64,000 nucleotides of DNA from Bacteroidota bacterium (GTDB taxonomy: Bacteria > Bacteroidota > Ignavibacteria > Ignavibacteriales > Ignavibacteriaceae), in assembly GCA_022562275.1 (NCBI GenBank), contig JADFPP010000003.1, forward strand, positions 1-64,000, in the 5' to 3' direction. Below the pieces are notes generated by a model, which had not been told where the DNA came from, ran no database searches, and worked only from the letters and a program-made list of their open reading frames with translations. Below, piece after piece: positions 37,627-46,461 of this stretch (the stretch's first letter is position 1; each line of letters begins with the position of its first letter). The position numbers and the translations under genes are program-made.

Positions 37627-38220
37627 CTAATTTGAATTTTGTTCGTCATTTTCTGTTTCTTCATCTGCACTGCTCTTTTCCTCACTTACAATTACTTTAG
37701 CATGCCTTATTACTTTATCATTATAAGTGTAACCTTTTTCAAGCTCATCAAGAACAGTATGCGATTCAACAGAATCATCAGCTCTTTGCATTAACGCCTC
37801 GTGATATTCTACATCAAAGTGCTTTCCAACAGAATCTATTTTTTTGACGCCCTGCTCCTGAAAAACTTTCATTAATTTATCGTAGATAAGTTTGATGCCT
37901 TGTTTAATTGCGCCAATATCCTGTGCATCTTCAATGTGTTGTAATGATCTTTCAAAATCATCTATAACCGGTAAAAGTTTTTTAATAAAAGATTCTGCTG
38001 CATAGGTAAGTAGATTCATCTGATCATTTTCTGTTCTTCTTTTATAATTTTCAAATTCCGCAGCTTTTCTTAATAGTTTATCTTTAAATTCCAAAACTTC
38101 CGTTTCAAGTTGATTTATTTTTTCTTCAGTGCTGGTTTCAATTATTTCTTCGTTCGATTTTTCATCTTCTATTTCAACTTCTTTCATTTTTTTAACCTTT
38201 TTATTTTTACTCATATTCAT
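37627..38220 (-). CDS. grpE: Nucleotide exchange factor GrpE
   Basis: The 197-residue protein has an acidic disordered N-terminus, a long coiled coil (about 30-100) and the conserved C-terminal beta domain (YHEALMQRADDSVESHTVLDEL split over residues 145-170, then VIRHAKVIVS). It releases ADP from DnaK. The start is supported by AGGAGA three to four bases upstream. It lies 12 bases after hrcA. Confidence 0.93.
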   Translation of the reverse strand: MNMSKNKKVKKMKEVEIEDEKSNEEIIETSTEEKINQLETEVLEFKDKLLRKAAEFENYKRRTENDQMNLLTYAAESFIKKLLPVIDDFERSLQHIEDAQDIGAIKQGIKLIYDKLMKVFQEQGVKKIDSVGKHFDVEYHEALMQRADDSVESHTVLDELEKGYTYNDKVIRHAKVIVSEEKSSADEETENDEQNSN

Positions 38221-38232
38221 TTATTCTCCTAA

Positions 38233-39288
38233 TTATTTAGCCGGATTTTTTATAAACTCTGATAGCATCGTTGCTATATAATCAACTATTGCAACAACTC
38301 TTGAATATTCCATTCGTTTTGGTCCAACAATTCCCAAAGTTCCAACTGATTCGCCAAATTTATATTCTTTGCTGATAAAACTATAGTCCTGCATTTTTTT
38401 ATCTTCATTTTCACTTCCGATAGAAATAAAAATATCATTAGTATCGGCTTCATTTGATTTTTCCATTATGTGGATTATTATATCTTTATTTTCCATTAAT
38501 TCAATTATACTTTCAAAATTTTCCGGAGTTTCAAACTCAGGCTGTTTAATAATATTACGTGCGCCTGTAATAATTAGCCTGTCGATCATTCTCTCCTCTT
38601 TAAATATTTTATCAGCCGAATCGATAAACAAACGTATTACCGGTTTCTGCTTTTCTCCAACGTCTTTAAGACGATCTTTTAGTGTTTTACGAATATCACT
38701 GAATCTTAATCCTGACAATCGTTCATTAAGCAAATTCTGAACAGTTTCTAACTGGGATTGTTTTATATCACTGTTTATTTCGAGTGTAATTGTTTTTACA
38801 AGACCTGATTTTATACTGATAACAACCATTAATTTTGTGGATGTTAAACTTATTATTTGTAGTTTTTCAAAAATTCCGGAATCTATGTTGGGATAAGTAA
38901 CACAAGCCAATTGGTTCGTTATTGTGCTTAACAATGAAGAAGCAACTTTGAATAACTCATCGGTATCGGTAACATCATTCTTAAGTGATTTTGAAATTAA
39001 TCCTTTCTCCGATTTTTTTATTCGCTTTAATTCCATTAAGGAATCAACATAATATCTGTATCCCTTATCCGTTGGCATCCTGCCAGCTGATGTATGCGGA
39101 TGATTTATATATCCGGATTCCTCGAGATCTGCCATAATATTTCTAACAGTTGCCGGTGATATTCCCATCTCGTACTTTTTTGCAATATTGCGGGAACCTA
39201 CGGGTGAGGCAGTAAGAATAAATTGCTGAATCACCGATCGAAGAATATTTTTTTCTCTCTCGTTTAAGTTTTCTTCGTTATGTTTCAT
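38233..39288 (-). CDS. hrcA: Heat-inducible transcription repressor HrcA
   Basis: The 351-residue repressor has the N-terminal winged helix (ILRSVIQQFILTASPVGSR, residues 14-32, and SPATVRNIMADLEESGYI) and the GAF-like C-terminal domain ending GIVGPKRMEYSRVVAIVDY. It represses chaperone operons through CIRCE and is kept active by GroEL. It is the first gene of hrcA-grpE-dnaJ. The 251-base divergent region shared with purM does not contain a recognisable TTAGCACTC/GAGTGCTAA operator. Confidence 0.93.
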   Translation of the reverse strand: MKHNEENLNEREKNILRSVIQQFILTASPVGSRNIAKKYEMGISPATVRNIMADLEESGYINHPHTSAGRMPTDKGYRYYVDSLMELKRIKKSEKGLISKSLKNDVTDTDELFKVASSLLSTITNQLACVTYPNIDSGIFEKLQIISLTSTKLMVVISIKSGLVKTITLEINSDIKQSQLETVQNLLNERLSGLRFSDIRKTLKDRLKDVGEKQKPVIRLFIDSADKIFKEERMIDRLIITGARNIIKQPEFETPENFESIIELMENKDIIIHIMEKSNEADTNDIFISIGSENEDKKMQDYSFISKEYKFGESVGTLGIVGPKRMEYSRVVAIVDYIATMLSEFIKNPAK

Positions 39289-39539
39289 ATAATCACTATG
39301 TTTTAAAATTCTGAGTGTGCAAATATATTAAAATCATCTTAATATTTTTGTGCAAACACATTTACCTGATAGATTTATATCCAATAACTTAATCCGGTGT
39401 AAGATGAAAATTGTTGCGAAATGATTCAAGTTATAAATATTTGATATTCCTATGAATATATTCTTTTTGATTAAGAAAATAATAAGTGGTAAATTTTTAT
39501 TGAAAATTAGTAAAAATAAAAAGGATTTTAGAGAATCTT

Positions 39540-40535
39540 TTGGATGATACTTACAAAGCATCCGGTGTTGATATTTCGAAGGCTGAAGAAACATTGGATG
39601 GAATTAAGAAATATGTTAAATCAACTTACAATTCAAATGTCCTTTCTGATATAGGTAATTTCGGAGGGTTATTTCAGTTTGATTCAGATAAATATAAAAT
39701 GCCCGTACTCGTTTCAAGCACAGATGGTGTTGGAACAAAATTAAAAATTGCCATTGACGCAGGGAAGCATGACACGATTGGACAGGACCTTGTAAATCAT
39801 TGTGTAAATGATATTGCAGTTAGCGGTGCCGAACCATTATTCTTTTTAGATTATATGGCATTCGGGAAACTTAATCAGGATGTAGCGACGGAAATTGTTA
39901 AGGGATTTTCAATTGCCTGCAATGAGAATAATTGTGCACTGATCGGCGGTGAAACTGCGGAAATGCCAGGCATTTATAATGAGAATGATTATGATATTTC
40001 CGGAACGATTGTCGGTGTTGTTGAAAAAGAATCAATCCTTGCAGGCAGGAATATTGAAACCGGAGATCTTCTTATAGGATTTCATTCAAATGGTCTGCAC
40101 ACAAATGGATATTCTTTAGCAAGGGGAGTATTGTTAGAAAAATATAAACTTACCGATCATATTGATGAATTAAACAGAACTTTAGCAGAAGAATTGCTAA
40201 GAGTACATAAATCCTATCTTAATTTAATCCGGGAATTATTATTAACTGTTAATGTTAAAGCATTCGCTCATATAACAGGCGGTGGTATAGTAGGGAATAC
40301 ATCCAGAATAATTCCGGAAGGATTGAATATCAAAATTCATTGGGGAAACTGGGATATTCCACCTGTTTTCAAACTCATACAGCAGACTGCTAATATTAGC
40401 AGCGATGAGATGCGTAAAGTTTTTAACATGGGCATCGGGTTAATTGCAGTTGTACCGTACGATCAGGAAGAGATAACAATGCAAGCAGCCAATTCAAAAA
40501 GAGAACATGCAATTGTTGTTGGGAAAGTGGAATAA
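39540..40535 (+). CDS. purM: Phosphoribosylformylglycinamidine cyclo-ligase
   Basis: The 331-residue enzyme forms aminoimidazole ribonucleotide in purine synthesis. It starts YKASGVDISKAEETL and has the ATP-binding STDGVGTKLKIAI, HCVNDIAVSGAEPLFFLDY and the C-terminal FNMGIGLIAVV. Start codon is TTG, preceded by AAGGAT and GAGA. No in-frame ATG is available before the conserved region. The TatD fusion gene follows after 32 bases. Confidence 0.94.
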   Translation: MDDTYKASGVDISKAEETLDGIKKYVKSTYNSNVLSDIGNFGGLFQFDSDKYKMPVLVSSTDGVGTKLKIAIDAGKHDTIGQDLVNHCVNDIAVSGAEPLFFLDYMAFGKLNQDVATEIVKGFSIACNENNCALIGGETAEMPGIYNENDYDISGTIVGVVEKESILAGRNIETGDLLIGFHSNGLHTNGYSLARGVLLEKYKLTDHIDELNRTLAEELLRVHKSYLNLIRELLLTVNVKAFAHITGGGIVGNTSRIIPEGLNIKIHWGNWDIPPVFKLIQQTANISSDEMRKVFNMGIGLIAVVPYDQEEITMQAANSKREHAIVVGKVE

Positions 40536-40567
40536 TTTTTTTAATCATAATATCAGATTCACTATTT

Positions 40568-41929
40568 ATGTTAATTGATACTCATGCACATTTATTCTAT
40601 CCGAATTTTGAAGATGATCTTGAAGAAGTAATTCAAAGAGCTGAAGAAGCGGGAATAGATTTTATTCTTGTACCTGCAACGGATTTACAATCGGCTGAAA
40701 AAGTTATAAAGCTTACCGAACAGTATGATATGATCTATGGTGCGGTTGGAATTCATCCGCATGAAACTAAAGGGTGGAATTCATCATTAGTTGAAGAAAT
40801 TGAATCTCTGGCAGGACACAATAAAATTGTGGCAATTGGGGAAATTGGATTAGATTATTATTATGACTACTCACCAAAGGAAAAACAGATCGAAGCATTT
40901 AAATCTCAAATTGATCTTGCATTAAAACTAGACTTACCGATAATTGTGCATAACAGGGATTCGGATGAAGATATGATGGAGATAATTGGTAGTTATTGCA
41001 GCAGTGGATTGAAAGCACAATTCCATTGTTTCAACGGCTCGCAAAAAGATGCATATGAGTTGATGCACATGGGTTACATGATCTCATTTACAGGAAATAT
41101 AACTTTTAAAAAAGCAGATGAGCTTAGAGAAATTTTAAAGAATATAAGAATTGATCAAATTCTTTTGGAAACTGACTCTCCATTTTTAACTCCCGTACCA
41201 TACAGGGGCAAAAGGAATGAACCGGCTAATGTTAAATTTATAGCTGAACAAGTTGCGGAAGCACATAATTTAAGTGTTGCTGATGTCGGACGGATTACAT
41301 CTTTTAATGCTTTTAGGATTTTTGGCATTGGAAGCAAAACACCCACATCCTTTACATATAAGATCGGGAATTCTTTATACATAAATATTACAAACAGATG
41401 TGATTCTCATTGTTCATTCTGTAGAAGAAAAAGTGATCCGGTTTTAAAAGGATATAATCTTGGAATGGAAAGAAGTGAAGAACCGGATGCTGAAGTTTAT
41501 ATTAAAGAAATTGGAGATCCGGCTGAACATGAAGAAATAATTTTTTGCGGCTACGGCGAACCAACAATAAGATGGGATGTTGTAAAACAAATCTCAAGAT
41601 ATGTGAAAGATAAAGGGGGACATACCAGATTAAATACAAATGGGCATGGCAGCCATATTAATAAAAGGAATATAGCCCCTGAATTCAAAGGTTTGATTGA
41701 TGTAGTTTCTATTAGTTTAAATTCATTTAATGCAAAACAATATGCTGAGCTTATGGGGATTGAAACTGGAATGTTTAACGAAATGGTATCCTTTGCTAAA
41801 AATGTAAAAAGTTATGTTGAAAAAGTTATTATGACAATTGTGTCTGTTGATGAAGTGGATATTGCAAAAGCAAGGAAAACGGTTGAGGAAAAAATCGGAG
41901 CAGAATTTAGAGCCAGACCATATTTTTAA
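40568..41929 (+). CDS. TatD-family hydrolase fused to a radical SAM domain
   Basis: The 453-residue protein joins two enzymes. Residues 1-255 are a TatD metal-dependent nuclease (DTHAHLF with HxH at 5-7, IGEIGLDYYY, LETDSPFLTP). Residues about 265-453 are a compact radical SAM domain with CxxxCxxC at 278, 282 and 285 (NRCDSHCSFCRRK) followed by the GYGEPT motif. This matches the TatD-linked radical SAM family (TIGR04038), normally a neighbour of tatD. Natural fusion supports a joint role in DNA or tRNA end processing, but the substrate is unknown. It is complete, not truncated. Confidence 0.9.
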   Translation: MLIDTHAHLFYPNFEDDLEEVIQRAEEAGIDFILVPATDLQSAEKVIKLTEQYDMIYGAVGIHPHETKGWNSSLVEEIESLAGHNKIVAIGEIGLDYYYDYSPKEKQIEAFKSQIDLALKLDLPIIVHNRDSDEDMMEIIGSYCSSGLKAQFHCFNGSQKDAYELMHMGYMISFTGNITFKKADELREILKNIRIDQILLETDSPFLTPVPYRGKRNEPANVKFIAEQVAEAHNLSVADVGRITSFNAFRIFGIGSKTPTSFTYKIGNSLYINITNRCDSHCSFCRRKSDPVLKGYNLGMERSEEPDAEVYIKEIGDPAEHEEIIFCGYGEPTIRWDVVKQISRYVKDKGGHTRLNTNGHGSHINKRNIAPEFKGLIDVVSISLNSFNAKQYAELMGIETGMFNEMVSFAKNVKSYVEKVIMTIVSVDEVDIAKARKTVEEKIGAEFRARPYF

Positions 41930-42003
41930 TTTTAATATAAATTTAAATGCAAGTTTCAGCTTGCTAATTATGTAAAGACAATTGAACCTTAATAATTTTA
42001 TCC

Positions 42004-43434
42004 ATGATTAATAAGTCTATTCTTTTAATAATTTGCTTCTCTTTAAATCTTATTGCCCAATCTGGCTTAATCAAACTAAAAAATGATATAGATAAAATTG
42101 TTGATGATGAATTTTTCAATCGCTCACAAATTGCAATTGAGATTTATGACCTGACAGATGGTATAAGCCTTTATAAGCACAATAATAAATTGTTGCTTCA
42201 TCCTGCATCAACTATGAAATTGCTTACTACTGCGGCGGCACTATTATATCTTGGTATAGATTATCAGTTTACAACCGAGCTTTATCACACAGGCGTGATA
42301 GAAAGTGAAACTCTGTACGGTGATCTTTTTATTGTAGGCGGTCTCGATCCTGATTTTACAACTGATGATATCGATTCTTTAGTTAGTATTATTAATTCAC
42401 TGGGTATAAAGTATATCACTAAAAATCTCTATGCTGATACATCAGTTAAAGACTCAGTTTATTGGGGCAAGGGATGGATGTGGGATGATAACCCTGATCC
42501 TGGTGCGCCTTATTTAAGTGCGTTAAATATAAACGATAACGCAATTGAGGTTTTTGTTGATGGGACCGAAGTTGACTCGGCAGCTTTAATTACCCTCGAC
42601 CCAAATACAGGTTACTTAACAATAGAAAATAATTGTAAAACAGTTGCATCCTCGGAACCTAATGATTTGGAGATAATAAGAGACTGGCAAAATAACAAGA
42701 ACACGATTATTGTTAACGGAAAAGTACGACAGGGAGAAATCATTGATTCATCCGAACATTCTGAAAAGTTAAATTTACTTGAGCCGGATAAATATTTTTT
42801 AACGTTGTTCAAAGAGCATTTGGAAGAAAATGGGGTAGAGGTAAAAGGTGATATTAAAATAGAAAATCTCCCGGATAATTCTGTTTATCTTTCTTCTATA
42901 CGAAGGTCTATAGACACAGTTCTGACTAACATCAATAAGGAAAGTGATAACCTGAGTGCCGAAATGCTATTATATGCACTTGCACTTAATGATTCGGGTG
43001 CGCCGGCAAATGCTGAAAATGGAATTGAGGCTATTAATAATTTAGTTGATACAATTGGACTCGATCACGAAGATTATTTATTCGCAGACGGTTCGGGTGT
43101 ATCGAGATATAGTTTGGTCTCCGCTGAACTTTTAACAGAAGTACTAAAATATTTTTATTCCATTAATAATAATTTATTTAATATCTATTACAATTCTCTT
43201 CCTGTTGCCGGAGTTGATGGAACCTTGAAAAAAAGGATGATAGGAACGAGAGCGGAAAACAATGTTCATGCAAAAACGGGAACTTTATCAGGAGTTAGCA
43301 ATCTATCGGGTTATGTAACAGCACGGAATGGTAATCTATTGGCATTCTCAATTCTTATTCAGAACTTTCTTGACGAAACCAAAGAAGCAAGAGCGATACA
43401 GGATAAGATTTGTGAACTATTAGCAAACTATTAA
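42004..43434 (+). CDS. dacB: D-alanyl-D-alanine carboxypeptidase/endopeptidase (PBP4 class)
   Basis: The 476-residue exported enzyme has a signal peptide (residues 1-19, ending LIAQ). The serine peptidase S13 motifs are PASTMK (Ser69, Lys72), SDNLSAEM (SxN, near 320) and HAKTGTLSG (KTG, near 420). The insert domain between motifs 1 and 2 is present, as in PBP4. It trims peptidoglycan peptides in the periplasm. It stands 74 bases after the TatD fusion gene. Confidence 0.92.
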   Translation: MINKSILLIICFSLNLIAQSGLIKLKNDIDKIVDDEFFNRSQIAIEIYDLTDGISLYKHNNKLLLHPASTMKLLTTAAALLYLGIDYQFTTELYHTGVIESETLYGDLFIVGGLDPDFTTDDIDSLVSIINSLGIKYITKNLYADTSVKDSVYWGKGWMWDDNPDPGAPYLSALNINDNAIEVFVDGTEVDSAALITLDPNTGYLTIENNCKTVASSEPNDLEIIRDWQNNKNTIIVNGKVRQGEIIDSSEHSEKLNLLEPDKYFLTLFKEHLEENGVEVKGDIKIENLPDNSVYLSSIRRSIDTVLTNINKESDNLSAEMLLYALALNDSGAPANAENGIEAINNLVDTIGLDHEDYLFADGSGVSRYSLVSAELLTEVLKYFYSINNNLFNIYYNSLPVAGVDGTLKKRMIGTRAENNVHAKTGTLSGVSNLSGYVTARNGNLLAFSILIQNFLDETKEARAIQDKICELLANY

Positions 43435-43516
43435 TAAAGAGCAAATTAAATGAATGAATAGATAATTGCTAATCAGTGTAAATCAGTACGATCAAAGTTA
43501 TCTGTGTTCCGTTTTT

Positions 43517-45205
43517 TTATCGCTTGTAAATAATCTTACCATCAAAAATCGTTATCTCAACTTTTACATCCCAGATCATAACCGGATCAATCATTAATAT
43601 ATCATCACTCAATACAACCATATCTGCTAACTTACCCACTTCAATACTTCCTTTAATATTTTCTTCATAACTTGCGTAGGCGGCATCGAGTGTATACGCT
43701 TTTATCGCTTCTTCAATTGTAATTTTCTGTTCGGGCAGCCAGCCACCAGGATTTTTACCATCAACGGTTCTGCGTGTAACTGCTGCGTAAATTCCGTACA
43801 ATGGATTTAATGGAGCTACAGGCCAATCTGTTCCGAATGCTATTACTACATTATTATTCAAATACGATTTATACATATGTGTCAACATCTCTCTTACTTT
43901 ACCGATTCGATTTCTTACCCACACTCCGTCATCAATTGCATGATACGGCTGCACCGAAGCAATAACATTAATCTCTTTAAAACGTTTTACATCTCCGGGA
44001 ATTAAGTGCTGTGCATGTTCAATCCTAAATCGTCTGTCCCATTCGGGATTTTCATTTTTTATTTCTTCATAAAGATTCAGAACATAATTATTTGTTCTGT
44101 CACCAATTGCATGAATACTTATCTGCAGTTTGTTTTTATCAGCATCCAATGCCCATCGTTTCAATGAACCATTTGAAATAATATCATATACAAGACCATA
44201 ATTTGATGAATCATCAGCATAGGGTTCAAAAAACCATGCAGATCTTGAACCAAGTGCTCCATCCCCATAGGCTTTAATCGAACCCAACTTTACATAATTT
44301 GTACCTGAATTATGAAGTATGTTTTTATCTAATAAATCTTTGTAATAATCAATAGGTATTCTCGCTTGTATTCGGCAGGTAAGCTGATGATTCTTTTCCA
44401 GTTGTTTATAAGTTTGGAGATCGTATAAGGGCTTGTTTTCATCGCCTGCAAAATTAAAAGTAATATCCTGAACACTTGTAATGCCAAATGCTTTAAATTC
44501 ATTAAGAGCAGCGAGTGCGGCGTTTATATAATCATCTTCAGGAGGTTCTGAAATAACAGTATCAAATAATTCCAGTGCAAGATCTTTAAGCAATCCATTT
44601 GGATCACCGGTTACCGGATCTTTAACAATTATACCACCCTCCGGAGAAGGAGTATCTTTTGTTATTCCCGCAAGTTTGAGTGCATAAGAATTCGCAAGCG
44701 CAAGGTGTCCGTCAATTCTTTTTACCAGTATAGGAGTAGTTTGGGAAAAGTCATCTATCCAATCTTTTGTGGGCAACGATTTATCATCCCACTTTTCATT
44801 ATCCCACCGACCCTGCGTTACCCACTCGCCCGGATTCTTCTTTACGTATTCTTTTAATATACTTGTAAACTCCGCTCTTGATTTTGCCGGACGAAGATCA
44901 ACCTCAAGTGTATAGAATCCGCCGGAAATCATATGCAGATGTGCATCGATAAAGCCGGGCAGCATTAGTTTACTGTTTAAATCAATTACTTTTGTTGAAG
45001 CATCAATAAATTTTTGCGCTTCTTCGTTCGAACCGACAAAAACAATTTTATTATCTTCAATCAACACTGCCTGGGCTATTGGCTGCTCTTTATTTACTGT
45101 ATAGATTTTACCGTTTATGAATGCTGTTTTCATTTTATTTTCCGAACAACTTATTAGTGCAAATATTGAAATGAATATTATTAGGTATTTAAGTGAGTGC
45201 ATCAT
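43517..45205 (-). CDS. Amidohydrolase 3 family protein (YtcJ-like), lipoprotein
   Basis: The 562-residue protein has a lipoprotein signal (lipobox LISC near residue 20). The amidohydrolase barrel has metal-binding PGFIDAHLHMISG (HxH), IHAIGDRTNN and FGTDWPVAP, and ends with the composite beta domain GKLADMVVLSDD. Members hydrolyse amide or formamide bonds of unknown small molecules. The start 45205 (first of two ATG) removes eight residues of a TTG-started leader and places the basic n-region at the front. Substrate is unknown. Confidence 0.85.
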   Translation of the reverse strand: MMHSLKYLIIFISIFALISCSENKMKTAFINGKIYTVNKEQPIAQAVLIEDNKIVFVGSNEEAQKFIDASTKVIDLNSKLMLPGFIDAHLHMISGGFYTLEVDLRPAKSRAEFTSILKEYVKKNPGEWVTQGRWDNEKWDDKSLPTKDWIDDFSQTTPILVKRIDGHLALANSYALKLAGITKDTPSPEGGIIVKDPVTGDPNGLLKDLALELFDTVISEPPEDDYINAALAALNEFKAFGITSVQDITFNFAGDENKPLYDLQTYKQLEKNHQLTCRIQARIPIDYYKDLLDKNILHNSGTNYVKLGSIKAYGDGALGSRSAWFFEPYADDSSNYGLVYDIISNGSLKRWALDADKNKLQISIHAIGDRTNNYVLNLYEEIKNENPEWDRRFRIEHAQHLIPGDVKRFKEINVIASVQPYHAIDDGVWVRNRIGKVREMLTHMYKSYLNNNVVIAFGTDWPVAPLNPLYGIYAAVTRRTVDGKNPGGWLPEQKITIEEAIKAYTLDAAYASYEENIKGSIEVGKLADMVVLSDDILMIDPVMIWDVKVEITIFDGKIIYKR

Positions 45206-45716
45206 TCCGTCTAAATAAAAATAAATCAAATTTATAGCTTTTTACAAACATATAAATAATTTTTGAGGTTTATTTTTCATTCTATAATTAGAATATTTAA
45301 TTATTCAAATTTAACTTTTTAAAATGATTTAAAAAGAAATAAGATATGGAACAATTCCTGCTTGAGCGGGACGAGTTTCCCAAAACTTCGGGACAAAAAC
45401 AATCAATCCGCTTTATGGAATAAGAATAGGGAATACAGATAACCTTGGTGACTTCTATAAAAGATTTGGCGATTTCCTTAAACAGCGTTGTAAAAATTCG
45501 GCAGCATTTATTTACTTTGGTGATAGAAAGTTTATTAAAAACATAGGATTAAAACCAACCTGGAAAAAGCCACTTTCAAACGGTGGGTTTGATGGTCGAT
45601 TTGTAAAAGATGAGTTGTATTGAATTTTAAATGTTAGTAGTTCTGTAAAGTTTAATATATTGGTTTCCACAACCGGTTTATTAATCAGAACAGAAGAAGA
45701 ATAAAAGGAAAAAGTA
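45206..45716. other. Intergenic stretch with a methyltransferase gene fossil
   Basis: Apart from the fossil at 45393-45623, this 511-base stretch is non-coding and AT-rich. At 45356-45393 it holds GC-richer sequence (CTGCTTGAGCGGGAC and CCCAAAACTTCGGGAC) resembling short palindromic repeats, exactly where the fossil begins. The last 60 bases lead into the DinB gene. Confidence 0.5.
45393..45623 (+). pseudogene. 3' fragment of a THUMP-type 23S rRNA methyltransferase (RlmL-like)
   Basis: The frame reads TKTINPLYGIRIG, then GDFYKRFGDFLKQ, NIGLKPTWKKPLSNGG and finally FVKDELY-stop. This corresponds to the end of class I SAM RNA methyltransferases of the RlmL/YpsC family, starting at their NPPYG catalytic motif (here NPLYG). 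The preceding 300 or so residues are absent and no start codon or ribosome site is present. It is a truncated, non-functional copy. Whether the full gene exists elsewhere cannot be seen. Confidence 0.8.
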
Positions 45717-46190
45717 ATGGATCAAATTAAAGAATACCGGTATCGCGGTGCGGGCGTGCTTATTTTCTTACAGGAAAAGTGTATGCGTTCCTTCCTGCTT
45801 GTTTGGAAGCAAGCAAAGGAAAAAAATGTTAAACTGCCTGAAACAACTGATACGGATTATCAATCCCTTGAGACTGTTCTCTTTCATGTTTTTCGTGCCT
45901 CAAGAGGATATATAAAATGGATTTGTGAAAAATTAGATTTACCGGAACCGGGAATTGATTCTCCCCCGGCATTGGAAGATATAGAAAATAAAGCAGACAG
46001 CTATCTTGAACATCTTTTGGAAAAATGGAGAGACCCTTTAAAAGAATTAGATGAAAAAGTTTTTCACGATAAAGCTTACAAAGCTAGATGGGGAGTTGAA
46101 TATTGTATAGATGCAATGCTCGAGCACGCGGTGATGCACCCGGTGCGCCACGAATTCCAGTTAACAAATTTAATCACCGGCAGCAACTAA
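45717..46190 (+). CDS. DinB-like four-helix-bundle protein
   Basis: The 157-residue protein has histidines spaced as DinB metal ligands (LFHVFRASRGY near residue 53, LEHAVMHPVRHEFQL near 138-150). Its helical layout matches small DinB-like proteins of unknown enzymatic role. A good AGGA site precedes the ATG. It is not closely similar to the DinB protein at 27125-27583, so it is not a recent duplicate. The gene has no operon partner. Confidence 0.7.
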   Translation: MDQIKEYRYRGAGVLIFLQEKCMRSFLLVWKQAKEKNVKLPETTDTDYQSLETVLFHVFRASRGYIKWICEKLDLPEPGIDSPPALEDIENKADSYLEHLLEKWRDPLKELDEKVFHDKAYKARWGVEYCIDAMLEHAVMHPVRHEFQLTNLITGSN

Positions 46191-46242
46191 CCGGAATAAT
46201 TTTTTTGTAGTCCTAATTTCTTTAGAACAGTAAAAAATAGAT

Positions 46243-46347
46243 GTCATTCTGAACCTGCCTGACGGCAGTCAGGTTTATTTCAGGATCTCATTAATAAAAC
46301 GTGATCCTGAATTAGGCCCGCCTATAAGTAGTCAGGTTCAGGATGAC
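46243..46347. repeat. Composite interspersed repeat with nested palindromes
   Basis: The outer arms GTCATTCTGAA and TTCAGGATGAC form an imperfect inverted repeat. Inside them TCAGGATC and GATCCTGA form another. A GC-rich palindrome, CCTGCCTGACGGCAGTCAGG (46254-46273), interrupts the left arm, and a related block ending GTAGTCAGG (46329-46337) interrupts the right arm. The uninterrupted arrangement is seen at 31447-31473. Confidence 0.75.
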
Positions 46348-46422
46348 GCGGTGAAATTAGGACACTCCAGAATTTTTTATTATTTGATAAGGATCCCCGA
46401 TAATATCAGGATTTCAGACCAG

Positions 46423-46461
46423 TCTGCCGCCAGGCAGATCAAATGATGGCATCATTTGATC
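46423..46461. repeat. Two adjacent palindromes across a gene end
   Basis: TCTGCC and GGCAGA (46423-46438) enclose four bases. Directly next to it, GATCAAATGATG and CATCATTTGATC (46437-46461) form a perfect 12-bp stem around one base. The second spans the stop codon of the sorting-domain gene read from the right and could act as its transcript end, although no T-run follows. Confidence 0.7.

Noticed and set aside
37618-37630. TTAGCACT between grpE and dnaJ as a CIRCE half-site
   Set aside because: No matching inverted half lies at the right distance, and the position is inside an operon with a 12-base gap.
46177-46207. CCGG-N10-CCGG followed by a T run as a terminator of the DinB gene
   Set aside because: The stem is only four pairs and would be unstable.
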